The notes beneath the pieces are model-generated. The model was not told where the DNA came from and ran no database searches. It saw nothing but the letters and a program-made list of their open reading frames with translations. Made by a program: the position numbers and the translations under genes. Below, one piece after another: positions 54,963 to 64,000 of a stretch of 64,000 nucleotides of DNA. Source of the DNA: Thermosulfurimonas sp. F29 (GTDB taxonomy: Bacteria > Desulfobacterota > Thermodesulfobacteria > Thermodesulfobacteriales > Thermodesulfobacteriaceae); contig NZ_JAIFYA010000005.1 of NCBI RefSeq assembly GCF_019688735.1, positions 1 to 64,000 of the forward strand, read 5' to 3'. Within the stretch, counting starts at the first letter, position 1. The number at the start of each line of letters is the position of its first letter.

Positions 54963-57900
54963 TTACCGTATATGAAGCACATAACTGGTGAGTACAAACC
55001 GCCTTTCATCTCCCGTGGCGTATCCCACATAAACGGTTATATCACCTCTGAATCCGTAAAGAGGTAGACGATTAAAATCAAAAGATCTCCCACCCACTTT
55101 GACTTCACTCAGTATTTCAGAAAGATCCAAGCTTTCTCCCAGCTCCATCCCTCCCAGATTCAGATCTTCAATTTCACCTCCATAATAAGGCACCAATTCG
55201 TAACTACAGAAGAACAATTGACAATGTTTAACCACAAAGAAATACTGACCGTTTACTTCCGCCAGCCAGTAAACCGCATCTACATGTCTTCCCCTATCTT
55301 CTTCCGGCACCGTCATGGGGTGGACCAGATCCACCTCTCCGGAATAAGTAAGATCGCCAACCGGACCGTGAAAATCATTCAGACTCTGTCCCTCAAAGGC
55401 TTCCGCGCAATAACCGCCCCTTAAGTTATTCCAGTAGTATCCCTGAGCCTCACATTCGGCCTCGTTGTCAGGAAGCTCTGCTCCGGTGGAGGGATTGAAA
55501 TGGCAACCCCCATCATACCACCAGAACCCCAGGGCTTCGCATTCTTCCTGATTGCATCCGGAAACATCGAAGATGTTACAAACGGTCCCGTTTTGCGGGG
55601 CGGAATGACAGGTTCCGTTATACCAATACCCTCCCGCGGCATCGCAATCGCTCTGCGTGATGCAGGCTTCTAAATTAGTGGAGTTACATTCCGCCTGGCT
55701 CGTAGGCAATGCCTCTATTAATAAATCGACCGTATATGAAGTCTGAGCTCCGCTATCATCAAATGCTATGCATCTGGCTACATAAGAGCCCGGTTCCCTA
55801 TAAGTGTGAGTGAAAACCCCGCCCGAATTCTCGTCAAAATTCCCGTCTCCGTAGTCGATACGGTATTCCGCAATGTAGCCGTCGGGATCCGTGGCCTCAC
55901 AGCGGAAGTTCACCTCGAGGGGAGCCTCACCACTTGTGGGATCAGCGGTGAAATCCACAATCTCCGGCGGCTGATTGATTTGAGATTGTCCTTCTTCGTA
56001 GAGACGCTGTATCTCTTCTGAAGACAAAGCATAGTTATAAATTCTTACCTCATCTAAGTATCCATTAAAATTTGCGTTATTATGCCTATCTATTCCGATA
56101 CGAATATCCGGTCCTCTGCGATTCCAGCCCTCAGCATCGGAATAATCTAAAAATCGTTGATTATCCGGATACGAATACTCAGACACAAGACGAGCATTTT
56201 CATAAAGTTTCAATGTCTGACCATCAAAAGTGCCACAAACAAAAGTCCATCGTCCTATAACTGTGCTATTGTTAGAACATATGTGTTTCTCCGGATCATA
56301 TTCATCACCCGGATGTCCAGGATGAACACCAAAAGTAAAACCCTTAGAATAAATATGGGAATCTCCACACCAACCAGAAGTATTTTTCCAGGAAATATGG
56401 AAGGTTTCAGAATCTTTCCAGGCATCAATTATAGGTTCACGTGCATAATTAGTGTCTTCTTTTTTTATCCAAGCACATACTGACACATAAGAATATCCCT
56501 GGAAGAAATCTGGCAAATCTATATAATTGCCGTCACTGAAACGAAAGGCATATCCTTTAACTCCGGGAACACATTCTAAAGTACCATACACTACACCATC
56601 ATATCCGTTACCACTATCATCGTGAGCATCACAGTTATCAAAGCTATAGTAAGCCAGTAACCTCGGTGGCGAGATCTGATGTGTGCTAACAGATACAGAA
56701 AGCGTATTCGAGTCTTCTAAATTATCGTTATCTACCGCGGTGCAGGTTGCGGTATAATTGCCGGCCTGCTGATAGGTATGCGTAAAACTACCAGTTTGAT
56801 TTCTGTCGAAGGATCCGTCTCCGTAATCGATCCGGTATTCTGCGATGTAACCGTCTGGATCGGAGGCGGTGCAGGAAAAGTTCACCGTAAGCGGAGCCTC
56901 TCCGTTTAAAGGATTGGCAGTAAAACTGATAACCGCCGGAGGCTGGTTAATCTGTATAACTTCCGGCTGTGACTGTTTTTCCACATAGATGTAATCTATT
57001 TTGGTATAAAAGTCGTTTCGACCATCACAACATGTATTCCCGGATTTTATTAAAATTTTAGAAATTTGAAAGCTCCCGTTTACACTTTCGCTATAGAGCA
57101 ATTGATCATCATGATAAAACTCTACGGATCCATTGTTAATTCTCCATCTAATCACTCCTCTTCCATATGACACATTAAAAGGCACCTGGTGAGGCACGCC
57201 TAAAATATAAACCCAATTAGAAGAATATGGCCCCCAGGCATCGTATCCCCATTTCCATCCTAAAACCTCTTCACCATTAGAATTTAGAAAAGATATTCGG
57301 GTAAAACCACAGCTGGCAATTTGAGCATCCCAATCATAACCGACTTCGATTACCGAGGGTTGGACAGGAGTAGAAAAATTGTAATTCCATTCTGCGCGTG
57401 AATATCTAGAATGAGAATGAATGACAAAATAATCACCATCCAGAAAACCCTCGGAATATCTTGTAAATCCGGTACAGGCCGGATCAACATCTGTACTGGA
57501 AACATCGGAGAAAATCCAGTCATTAATAATTGAAGGATCGGAAGCCGAAAAATCCCAATAGCTAATAACAGTACTGTTAGACAAAATTTCCCGATAAATG
57601 GCTCTTATTTCCTCCTGAGTTAAAGCACGATTATAAAAAATAATTTCATCTACCGTTGCATTCTTTAAAAAGCGATTGTGCCAAAAATCCATTCCTATAT
57701 TAAGATTAGAAGCAGTACTATTACCATACCAGGGAATCGTATATCCATTAATACGGCCTGTTTGTTGCGCAACAAGTTGACCATTCAGATAAGCAAGACG
57801 CTCTCCACTGTCCGTATTGCCATTCCTATAAACAATAGCCAGCATTAACCAGCGGTTTAAAAGAGCGGAACTTAATTCGATTTCCGGATAGCCTATCCTG

Positions 57901-58280
57901 AGAAATGGAGAAGATGAGTTTCCTATCCAGATGGCACTACTAAAGTTAGTTTTTGAGGACAAAATCGTCCATATTTGATCGGAAGGTGGCAGAGCATCTA
58001 TTTTCACAAAAACAATAATTGTGCCCTCGACAACAGGGAAAAAAGCATCGGCACCAATCCAGTCATCTCCATCAAAATAAAAAGCATTTCCTTTGATGCC
58101 TTCCACACATTGAGGAGAGCCATGAATATCAAAACTTGCCACATGATTACTCTCATCTCTAACAGTACAATTATCAAAGGTAATATGTAATACCAATCCA
58201 TTATTAGGAATGGCAAAAGCAATTTTTTGAGCAACTATTAAAAATAGAAGCAGGGTTAAAAACAAAACCTTCCTTCCCAT
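54963..58280 (-). CDS. Large exported LamG/PKD-repeat protein
   Basis: About 1105 residues from ATG 58280 (AAGGAGAG upstream). Signal peptide KVLFLTLLLFLIVAQKIAFA. Domain order: LamG/concanavalin-like 1 (about 30-225; LNIGMDFWHNRFLKNATVDE, IIFYNRALTQEEIRAIY), another beta domain to about 445, PKD 1 (NGEAPLTVNFSCTASDPDGY), LamG 2 (DEVRIYNYALSSEEIQRLY), PKD 2 (SGEAPLEVNFRCEATDPDGY), Cys repeats (LEACITQSDCDAAGGYWYNG and two variants) and the shared C-terminal domain (VPEEDRGRHVDAVYWLAEVN). About 19 N-X-S/T sequons. The gene is AT-rich and probably a surface adhesin or glycan binder. Confidence 0.87.
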   Translation of the reverse strand: MGRKVLFLTLLLFLIVAQKIAFAIPNNGLVLHITFDNCTVRDESNHVASFDIHGSPQCVEGIKGNAFYFDGDDWIGADAFFPVVEGTIIVFVKIDALPPSDQIWTILSSKTNFSSAIWIGNSSSPFLRIGYPEIELSSALLNRWLMLAIVYRNGNTDSGERLAYLNGQLVAQQTGRINGYTIPWYGNSTASNLNIGMDFWHNRFLKNATVDEIIFYNRALTQEEIRAIYREILSNSTVISYWDFSASDPSIINDWIFSDVSSTDVDPACTGFTRYSEGFLDGDYFVIHSHSRYSRAEWNYNFSTPVQPSVIEVGYDWDAQIASCGFTRISFLNSNGEEVLGWKWGYDAWGPYSSNWVYILGVPHQVPFNVSYGRGVIRWRINNGSVEFYHDDQLLYSESVNGSFQISKILIKSGNTCCDGRNDFYTKIDYIYVEKQSQPEVIQINQPPAVISFTANPLNGEAPLTVNFSCTASDPDGYIAEYRIDYGDGSFDRNQTGSFTHTYQQAGNYTATCTAVDNDNLEDSNTLSVSVSTHQISPPRLLAYYSFDNCDAHDDSGNGYDGVVYGTLECVPGVKGYAFRFSDGNYIDLPDFFQGYSYVSVCAWIKKEDTNYAREPIIDAWKDSETFHISWKNTSGWCGDSHIYSKGFTFGVHPGHPGDEYDPEKHICSNNSTVIGRWTFVCGTFDGQTLKLYENARLVSEYSYPDNQRFLDYSDAEGWNRRGPDIRIGIDRHNNANFNGYLDEVRIYNYALSSEEIQRLYEEGQSQINQPPEIVDFTADPTSGEAPLEVNFRCEATDPDGYIAEYRIDYGDGNFDENSGGVFTHTYREPGSYVARCIAFDDSGAQTSYTVDLLIEALPTSQAECNSTNLEACITQSDCDAAGGYWYNGTCHSAPQNGTVCNIFDVSGCNQEECEALGFWWYDGGCHFNPSTGAELPDNEAECEAQGYYWNNLRGGYCAEAFEGQSLNDFHGPVGDLTYSGEVDLVHPMTVPEEDRGRHVDAVYWLAEVNGQYFFVVKHCQLFFCSYELVPYYGGEIEDLNLGGMELGESLDLSEILSEVKVGGRSFDFNRLPLYGFRGDITVYVGYATGDERRFVLTSYVLHIR

Positions 58281-58316
58281 ACCCCTCTCCTTATCCATTA
58301 ATTTAAAATTCTCTTG

Positions 58317-59030
58317 TTATTCTATTTCTTCAAAAGGCCCACTTATTCTGTAAATTTTCACCCTTTGATTGATTAAATCATATTCATACTTCGTGATGCT
58401 ACCGAATCCATCGGAAGGACCTGAAAAAATTAAGTCAACAACCCATTTGTTACTCATAAATTTTGCAGTTATGGCTACTGTAGCATCAAAAACTATTTCA
58501 GAATTATCCGGAAATACTTTTTTAAATTTAACCTGTTCAATGCTAATAGAACGATTCGCCAAATAAAGAGGCAGGCCCTCAGACTCTAAATTAATTAATT
58601 TTACCCCATTATCAAAAATTTCTCCAATCAAACGATAATTTCTAGAGGTAAAACACAAGAACTTGTGCGCATAGCAGGAAGGACAGTAATATTTCCAAAC
58701 TTCTTCACACCCATTTAAATCAAAATCAGAAAGCTCTGGAGAATTAATATCAACAACCTCAATGTGATAAGCCTTGGAATACAGATCTTTTATATTTAAG
58801 GAGGAACTATTATTCTGAATTTCATAACCAGCAAATTCATAGGATAAGTTTAAAGGATTAAGTCGCCAGTTAACAATATATGGAACCCCGTTTATAACTA
58901 TATTTCCAATAAGAATTTGAGTTCCGTTAACCAAACAATACGAATTGGAAAAATAATCTTCTAAAGCATTAGCGAAAGCAGAATAACAAAAAAATAAATA
59001 CAAGCACATAAACAAGAGAGCTTTTTTCAT
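58317..59030 (-). CDS. Exported protein of unknown function, partner of the LamG/PKD protein
   Basis: 237 residues with a signal peptide (LLFMCLYLFFCYSAFA). The mature part is beta-rich with several Cys (GCEEVWKYYCPSCYAHKFLC) and no recognised domain. Four Asn-X-Ser/Thr sites. The GGAGGAG site is 10 bp from the ATG. It ends 37 bp before the LamG/PKD gene, so they form one transcript. AT-rich like its partner, unlike its GC-rich neighbours. Confidence 0.7.
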   Translation of the reverse strand: MKKALLFMCLYLFFCYSAFANALEDYFSNSYCLVNGTQILIGNIVINGVPYIVNWRLNPLNLSYEFAGYEIQNNSSSLNIKDLYSKAYHIEVVDINSPELSDFDLNGCEEVWKYYCPSCYAHKFLCFTSRNYRLIGEIFDNGVKLINLESEGLPLYLANRSISIEQVKFKKVFPDNSEIVFDATVAITAKFMSNKWVVDLIFSGPSDGFGSITKYEYDLINQRVKIYRISGPFEEIE

Positions 59031-59109
59031 TGGCTTGAGCTCCTCCTGCTTTTTGTTCCTGGTTTGACACTAGGCCTGGAAAGTGACATAAAAACTCCTT
59101 CTCTTTTGC

Positions 59110-59138
59110 GCCATAGCAAAAGAAAATGTCTATGTCAA
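59110..59138 (-). promoter_or_regulatory. Candidate promoter for the unknown/LamG-PKD operon
   Basis: Minus strand TTGACA (59133-59138), 17-bp spacer, TATGGC (59110-59115), about 80 bp upstream of the ATG at 59030. The -35 is consensus; the -10 is weak. Confidence 0.5.
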
Positions 59139-59197
59139 GCCCTCTGATTTCCGGCTATTAATGGGAGCATTAAAAAGTAGCCATCTTTACCTCCACC

Positions 59198-59268
59198 CCA
59201 ACCCTCCCCCCACAGGGGGAGGGCTAAATTTCCCCCTCCCTTTGGGAGGGGAGAGGGGGGAGGGGATG
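59198..59268. repeat. GC-rich dispersed inverted-repeat element (copy C)
   Basis: CCCTCCCCCCACAGGGGGAGGG...CCCCCTCCCTTTGGGAGGGG, same pattern as at 18723 and 31681. Together with the promoter it fills the 315-bp gap between divergent genes; no gene seen. Confidence 0.5.
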
Positions 59269-59345
59269 TTTATAAGTACTTCCGGTAACACCCGTAATTT
59301 AGGGGGGGTCTGGAATAAAAAGACAGGTTCAGGTATAGATGAAGC

Positions 59346-62138
59346 ATGAGATTCCTGAAAATCCTCTTTCTCCTCTGGCTTTTTGCGGCGAGGGCCGGAG
59401 CGGAGGTCTTTGTTCCCCATTGCTCTCCGGAACTCGACGGTTTCCCATCCCCGGGAGAATACCCTTCCCTAGGGGAGATCCACCTGGTTCGTTTCTACGG
59501 TCTGGATCAGCGGGCCGATTTTTACTGGTGCTGGGACGAGAACTATCTTTATCTGGCCGGTTTCCTTAAGGATTTCTCCCTTTTCGAGGACGGACCGGCG
59601 GAACACCGCTGGGAGACCTGGCGGGACGACAGTCTGGAGGTCTATCTCCATCCCGACGAAGATCCACCTCCGGAGATCCTGTCCTCCCGGTCACGGGTGA
59701 TAGCCTTCAGCATTTCCGGCCGCTACTGGCGGGTGGACCGGGGAGAGAACGGACACACCGTCGGGCTCGAGGGCATCACGGAGGGGGCTTTCGGCCCGCA
59801 GGGAAGGATTCGCTACCTTTATCGGGTGGAAGGAACCCTCAATCGGTCCGGGGATCGAGACCGGGGCTGGAGTTTCGAGCTGGCCATTCCCTGGGATATC
59901 CTGGGAATCTCTCCTGAAGACGGAGTTCGCCTTCGTTTCAACCTCTACCGGGTGATAGACGACGACGGCGGCGAGGTACGGCCGGAGTTCATACCCTCGG
60001 ACGGCTTCCGCGACGAGTGGACGGTCTATCGGGGCGACCGTTACCGTCCGTCGGAATGGGAGGTCCTCGTGCTTTCCGGGAATCCCGCCCATCCCCCTTA
60101 TTTTTCCGATTCGGACCTGGAGGTTATTCCCCTTGAGGGCCGTCGCGTCCGGTTGCATTTCAGGGCCCCTTATCGGGACGCAAAGGGCAATCCGGCCTTC
60201 CGCTACGAGATTCGCCTCAGACAGGAAGGTTCCCCGGACATGGAACCCGACCTCGCCGCCATGGAAGTGTCCTCCGTAGCCCGGAAACCCTCGACTCCGG
60301 GGGAGGAAGAGACCCTGGAGATCGTAGGGCTTGAGCCCGGCACCACCTACACCCTGGCCCTCCGGGCCTTCAACGAGAAGGGGATGCCCTCTTCCCCGCT
60401 GGTCACAAGCTTTACCACCCCCGAGGATGATAGAATCTTCGTGACCGTATCTCCCTCCGGACGCACCCTGGCGCTTACCGATGGCTCTCCCTTTCTCATG
60501 GTGCCGGAGGCGGCCATGATCCCCTGGCTTCCCCTGCGGGGGCTATATGACGAACCCATCTACGATCCCCACCTGGGACGCTGGCGCAATTTTTATGAAG
60601 AAGAAGGGCCGCAGGGTGCCGAGGAATACCTGGCCTCCCTTGCCCGGGCCGGGGTCAACACCCTTATGGTGGGAGTGGAATCCCTGGATCGGGACATCCT
60701 TTTCGAGCCCTCGCCCGGACGATTCAATCAGGCGGTCTTTCGCTTCCTGGACCGGCTGCTGTCTCTTTGCCGGCGCTACGGGGTAAAGCTCCTCATACGG
60801 ATTTACGATACCTATTACTATCGGGAAAAATGGAGCCTCACCCCCTGGTATCAACTGGGAAAGCGCGAACCCGAAGGCTTTTTCGATCCCGATCTGTATC
60901 CCCATCACGAGGCCCGGTTGCGGGCCCTTCTCGAACGCTACCGGGACGAACCCTACATCTTGGGCTGGGAGATCCTGAACGAAGTGGACAACGCCGAACG
61001 CTTCAATTCCGCCTCTTTCGAAGCACGCCGGGCCTGGCTGGAACACATGCTGGCCTTCGCCCGACAAATTGATCCCCACCACCTCCTCTTCTTTACCTTC
61101 GTCACCTGGGACCCCAAAGACGACGATGGCCACTACCGCGGTGAACTGGGGATGGATACGGCCACCGCTTACCGCCTTCCCGGGGTCTCCCTGGCCGTCC
61201 CGCACGCCTACTATCCCAACATAAGGGATCCTCACGATCCCCTGAAAGGGCCTCTGGAGATGTCCCGGGGGATGCTCTACGCTTTCTATCGCACGCCTCC
61301 GGATCGTCCCGTATTCGACGGTGAGTCCGGCCCGAGCCCTCTCTACATAACCTCCTACCGTGCCGACTTCACCGCTGAAGACGATCTTCTCTTTTTCACC
61401 CGCAACCTCTGGATGCACTTCGCCTCCGGAGGGGCCGGGGCTCCGGTGCGCTGGCCCGGAGAAATGTTCTCGGATACGAACACCATTTCTCCCGAAATGC
61501 GAAACCGTCTGCACCTCTTTTCCCTGCTGGTAAAAGATATTTCTTGGAATGGCAGGCACCTGGTAATTCGGCGCAAAGTAACGGATTCCCTGGTGGCGGT
61601 GGGACGAAGCGATGGTCGGCACATGGTGGGCTATGTTCTCAATAAAAACGGATCTCCGCAGGCGGAAATTCCCTGGCCGGCGGAACCCGGCTTATGGCAC
61701 ATAAAAGTCTATTCTCCTTTTGACGGCCGGCTCTTGCACGAAGACTCCAGGTGGATTGAGGAACGCTTTCCTCTGTCTTCCGGCGTCCCTTACGATCTGG
61801 TGCTCCTGGCGGAAAAGGAATCCATGGTGCTACTCCATGCGGACAGAACCGAATATCGTCCGGATGAAACCGTGAGGATCTTTCTGGATCTTGCCCCCTT
61901 CATGGGGGAGGAAATATGGCTCCGGGCCGAGGTAAATGGTAAACCGTATTTCATTTCCGGTCTGTATCCGCTTGAGGTCTCTACCGTTTCCGTTCCTCTG
62001 GCTATTTCTTTCGACCTTCCGACACCGATCTCGGGCTTTCCCCTGTTTGAGCTGCCTCGTTTGCCTCCCGGAGATTACTGTCTCGGTATGAAAGTCGGCG
62101 ATTTTGAGGACCAGTTCTGCTGGGAGGTGTCCCAGTGA
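59346..62138 (+). CDS. Exported glycoside hydrolase-like protein (CBM9, FnIII, TIM barrel)
   Basis: 930 residues. Signal peptide MRFLKILFLLWLFAARAGA. Residues about 20-215 look like a CBM9/DOMON-type domain (YWCWDENYLYLAGFLKDF, WRDDSLEVYLHPDED). Residues about 235-345 form an FnIII domain (LEPGTTYTLALRAFNEKGMP). Residues about 350-680 form a clan-A barrel: GVNTLMVGVESLDRDI, YGVKLLIRIYDTYYY, LGWEILNEVDNAE (general acid E) and RPVFDGESGPS (nucleophile E). The C-terminus (EEIWLRAEVNGKPYFISGLY ... PPGDYCLGMKVG) resembles the shared exported domain. Best guess is GH5-like; substrate unknown. Confidence 0.82.
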   Translation: MRFLKILFLLWLFAARAGAEVFVPHCSPELDGFPSPGEYPSLGEIHLVRFYGLDQRADFYWCWDENYLYLAGFLKDFSLFEDGPAEHRWETWRDDSLEVYLHPDEDPPPEILSSRSRVIAFSISGRYWRVDRGENGHTVGLEGITEGAFGPQGRIRYLYRVEGTLNRSGDRDRGWSFELAIPWDILGISPEDGVRLRFNLYRVIDDDGGEVRPEFIPSDGFRDEWTVYRGDRYRPSEWEVLVLSGNPAHPPYFSDSDLEVIPLEGRRVRLHFRAPYRDAKGNPAFRYEIRLRQEGSPDMEPDLAAMEVSSVARKPSTPGEEETLEIVGLEPGTTYTLALRAFNEKGMPSSPLVTSFTTPEDDRIFVTVSPSGRTLALTDGSPFLMVPEAAMIPWLPLRGLYDEPIYDPHLGRWRNFYEEEGPQGAEEYLASLARAGVNTLMVGVESLDRDILFEPSPGRFNQAVFRFLDRLLSLCRRYGVKLLIRIYDTYYYREKWSLTPWYQLGKREPEGFFDPDLYPHHEARLRALLERYRDEPYILGWEILNEVDNAERFNSASFEARRAWLEHMLAFARQIDPHHLLFFTFVTWDPKDDDGHYRGELGMDTATAYRLPGVSLAVPHAYYPNIRDPHDPLKGPLEMSRGMLYAFYRTPPDRPVFDGESGPSPLYITSYRADFTAEDDLLFFTRNLWMHFASGGAGAPVRWPGEMFSDTNTISPEMRNRLHLFSLLVKDISWNGRHLVIRRKVTDSLVAVGRSDGRHMVGYVLNKNGSPQAEIPWPAEPGLWHIKVYSPFDGRLLHEDSRWIEERFPLSSGVPYDLVLLAEKESMVLLHADRTEYRPDETVRIFLDLAPFMGEEIWLRAEVNGKPYFISGLYPLEVSTVSVPLAISFDLPTPISGFPLFELPRLPPGDYCLGMKVGDFEDQFCWEVSQ

Positions 62139-64000
62139 AAAATATCTTTTTCAATTTTTCCAGAGCCCTGGCTCAGCTAATCGTCGGGCTTTTCCTTGCC
62201 AAACACGCTTTTGCCGGTGTCCAGCTATTCATTAAGTCCAGTATAGGCCCGGAAGAACCTCTGAGGATCTACCTCGAGGCATCTTCTGAAAGAAAAAGCG
62301 ATGTGTATGTGGCGATCTATAAAGATCACCAATTTTTCTCTCTGAGCCCGGGGAACCGGATTATTCCCGGAATTTTGCCTTACGGGACATATCGGAACTT
62401 CGAAGGCACCGTTCTGGACCTCACGATTGGTGCCATCCCTCCGGAACTTGCCGGAGAATATTTCATCATTGCGGCCGTAGTCCCCGAAGGGGTTGATCCC
62501 CTAACTTATGAATTCCGGCCCTCGGAGATCCAGATCAAACCCTTGAGCATAAGATCCGTTTTTCCGCGAAAAACAAGCTACCTCACCCGCTATTTTCAAA
62601 GATTAGAAGAAAATGACAGAGCTTATGCTTATAGCATTTACGGAGCGCGCCTGCTCACCGTTTATCATCCGGAAATCTATCTTAAAGCCGACGACCTTTT
62701 CCTCCAATTTCTGTTTCGAATCGAGGGGTCAAGCTGGTTTTGGGATCGAGAGCCTGCCTCCATTGGCCCGGAGGAGTACCTAGAAAAACCAGGCCACCCC
62801 TCCTTTTCCATGTCCATGGTTGATCTTTCGGATTATGAATCGGTGCAGGACTTTGAGGTCTACCCTCAGCCGGTCCCTTTTTTGAATTGGTTCGACCGCC
62901 GGGTCGCCCCCATTCATTTTATCCTGAAAGCCAGGAAGAGATTCGCTCTGAAGCTCACCCATCTGGAAAAAGCCTTCCTTCTCTACTTTTACAAGAAGTA
63001 TGCCGAGCAGAAAGACGCCTCCGAATTGTTCATAGTCTATTCGCTGGACGGCTCGGCTTATGTTTACGACGGCGAACAAATTTTTGATCCCGAAAACCGG
63101 CCTGTCTCACCGGATGAGCTTTCTAAACCTGTAGTCCTCGTGTTCAACGAAAACAGCGTGTGGTTTCCCTTGATGGAGCGGGACGATTCAGCGACCGATT
63201 CCCACCTTGCTCAAGCCCTCTCCTTCTTAGCCCCTGGGGACGGGAATTTCACTTTCCTTCTCTCAGACTTCGAGCAGGAAGCCATTCGCATCTTGAAAGA
63301 GAAAACCAGGCTGGACTCTATCGAACAGCTGGAATTTGCTAAATATGTAGCCATGAATGCCGAACCTCATATTTTGTATTACGGTTATAACCGGCTGGGA
63401 ATTTTCCCCGAAACCTCATCTCTTCCGGCAGATGCTATCCTGAATTGGCATTTCCATATCCGAATATTAGCCTCCGCCCTCTCTCCTTTTAGCGATTACC
63501 TGGCCCAAACCCTGGAAGATGCGGGCTACCCGGAATTTTCACGCCGTTTTCTGGAGTTCAATCAATGGGGAGGGGAAACTGTTTCCATCGATACGGCTTC
63601 TTACACCATCGATGTGGGATTCCGGGCCGATGTGGGCACCTGTAAAGATCTTTCGGTCTATGCCGCGGCGGGGCTGGAAGTGGCCGAAAAATATTGGGTT
63701 CGCATTCATGGCGTCATTCCCAACCCCAATGCTTCGGGTTCGCATCTCACCAGCAATTATCCTCACTTTTATGTTTATGTCCCTGAAGATGAAGCATTCA
63801 TTGATAATGGCCGTTACGGAGATGGCCGGGCGTATGGCCTCAAGTACGTATGGGGCGGAGTTCTCGGGGCTGCTATTCCCACTCTGGAAAACTTCAGTAT
63901 TGATATAATCAATACCCCTGAAGGTTTTGCGGTTTTCCAGCTTGCCGGCTCTCCTCCTGAGTACGCCGATTCCAGATGGAACGTTTTCGGTTCCTTTTCG
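62135..64000 (+). CDS. Exported protein, function unknown (cut by window edge)
   Basis: Open from GTG 62135, overlapping the upstream stop (GTGA), to the window end, 622 codons. Signal peptide RALAQLIVGLFLAKHAFA. The first about 120 residues (EEPLRIYLEASSERKSDVYV ... PELAGEYFIIAAVVPEG) resemble the shared beta-domain but here at the N-terminus. The rest is long and mixed (YAYSIYGARLLTVYHPEIYL; ELFIVYSLDGSAYVYDGE; FSDYLAQTLEDAGYPEFSRR) and I do not recognise it. Translationally coupled to the hydrolase gene, so probably works with it at the surface. Confidence 0.75.
   Translation, partial: MKNIFFNFSRALAQLIVGLFLAKHAFAGVQLFIKSSIGPEEPLRIYLEASSERKSDVYVAIYKDHQFFSLSPGNRIIPGILPYGTYRNFEGTVLDLTIGAIPPELAGEYFIIAAVVPEGVDPLTYEFRPSEIQIKPLSIRSVFPRKTSYLTRYFQRLEENDRAYAYSIYGARLLTVYHPEIYLKADDLFLQFLFRIEGSSWFWDREPASIGPEEYLEKPGHPSFSMSMVDLSDYESVQDFEVYPQPVPFLNWFDRRVAPIHFILKARKRFALKLTHLEKAFLLYFYKKYAEQKDASELFIVYSLDGSAYVYDGEQIFDPENRPVSPDELSKPVVLVFNENSVWFPLMERDDSATDSHLAQALSFLAPGDGNFTFLLSDFEQEAIRILKEKTRLDSIEQLEFAKYVAMNAEPHILYYGYNRLGIFPETSSLPADAILNWHFHIRILASALSPFSDYLAQTLEDAGYPEFSRRFLEFNQWGGETVSIDTASYTIDVGFRADVGTCKDLSVYAAAGLEVAEKYWVRIHGVIPNPNASGSHLTSNYPHFYVYVPEDEAFIDNGRYGDGRAYGLKYVWGGVLGAAIPTLENFSIDIINTPEGFAVFQLAGSPPEYADSRWNVFGSFS

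Noticed and set aside
60543-61622. 359-codon minus-strand frame opposite the glycoside hydrolase gene.
   Set aside because: No recognisable domain and no leader; the plus-strand frame has a signal peptide and catalytic-barrel motifs.
1-64000. tRNA, rRNA or prophage structural genes.
   Set aside because: None recognised by sequence signature or protein motif in this window.

Overview
The window looks like a segment of a large plasmid (or chromid) from a thermophilic, anaerobic-type Gram-negative bacterium. Thermodesulfobacteria and related sulfur-metabolising deltaproteobacteria-like lineages fit best; this placement is inferred from protein style and gene content only. Evidence for a plasmid is direct: a tandem array of five 22-bp iterons with inverted copies beside an AT-rich stretch (about 21738-22200), a RepA/TrfA-like initiator gene (27968-29215, minus), and a ParA ATPase plus a ribbon-helix-helix protein (34599-35577, plus). 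Gram-negative envelope biology is shown by a secretin, a TonB-dependent receptor, lipoproteins and an ABC polysaccharide exporter. No rRNA, tRNA or CRISPR array was seen.

Layout. 1-10.1 kb: a glycan/cell-surface block (radical SAM/SPASM fragment, methyltransferases, GT2 glycosyltransferases, GNAT-like proteins, a Wzt-type ABC ATPase, a three-domain glycosyltransferase). 10.1-21.5 kb: exported proteins (a small beta-domain protein, a lipoprotein, a YfaP-like protein, a 1157-aa Ig-like adhesin, a CAP/SCP protein, a subtilisin) with IS110 copy 1 and a TnpB element. 21.7-22.3 kb: the origin. 22.3-31.5 kb (minus): a long run gspH, wzm, pseudopilin, TonB receptor, gspE, gspG, rep, histidine kinase and binding protein. 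31.9-38.8 kb (plus): dsbC-like, gspK-like, ntrC-like, parA, RHH, gspD and gspL, with convergent gspM. 39.4-49.1 kb (minus): gspC, gspF, a Kazal/FnIII/GH114 gene split by a frameshift, a matrixin-like protease, and a heptaheme cytochrome gene broken by IS256 and a frameshift, with IS110 copy 2 in its ribosome-binding site. 49.1-54.7 kb (plus): GT2, gspJ-like, rmlA-like, glf and two GT2 genes. 55-64 kb: a LamG/PKD surface protein with a partner, a CBM9/FnIII/glycoside-hydrolase protein and a partial exported protein.

How it fits together. An almost complete type II secretion system (C, D, E, F, G, H, I/J, J, K-like, L, M; no prepilin peptidase seen) is scattered over 27 kb on both strands. It is interleaved, with 4-bp overlaps, with plasmid replication and partition genes and with a two-component system split across divergent operons. 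Around it lie genes for secreted proteases, glycan hydrolases, adhesins and a multiheme cytochrome that could be its cargo, and genes for making and exporting a galactofuranose-containing glycan. Several exported proteins share the same C-terminal beta-domain and Cys-rich repeats. The most unusual points are the fusion of plasmid maintenance to T2SS operons and two identical IS110 copies that each landed exactly in a Shine-Dalgarno sequence.
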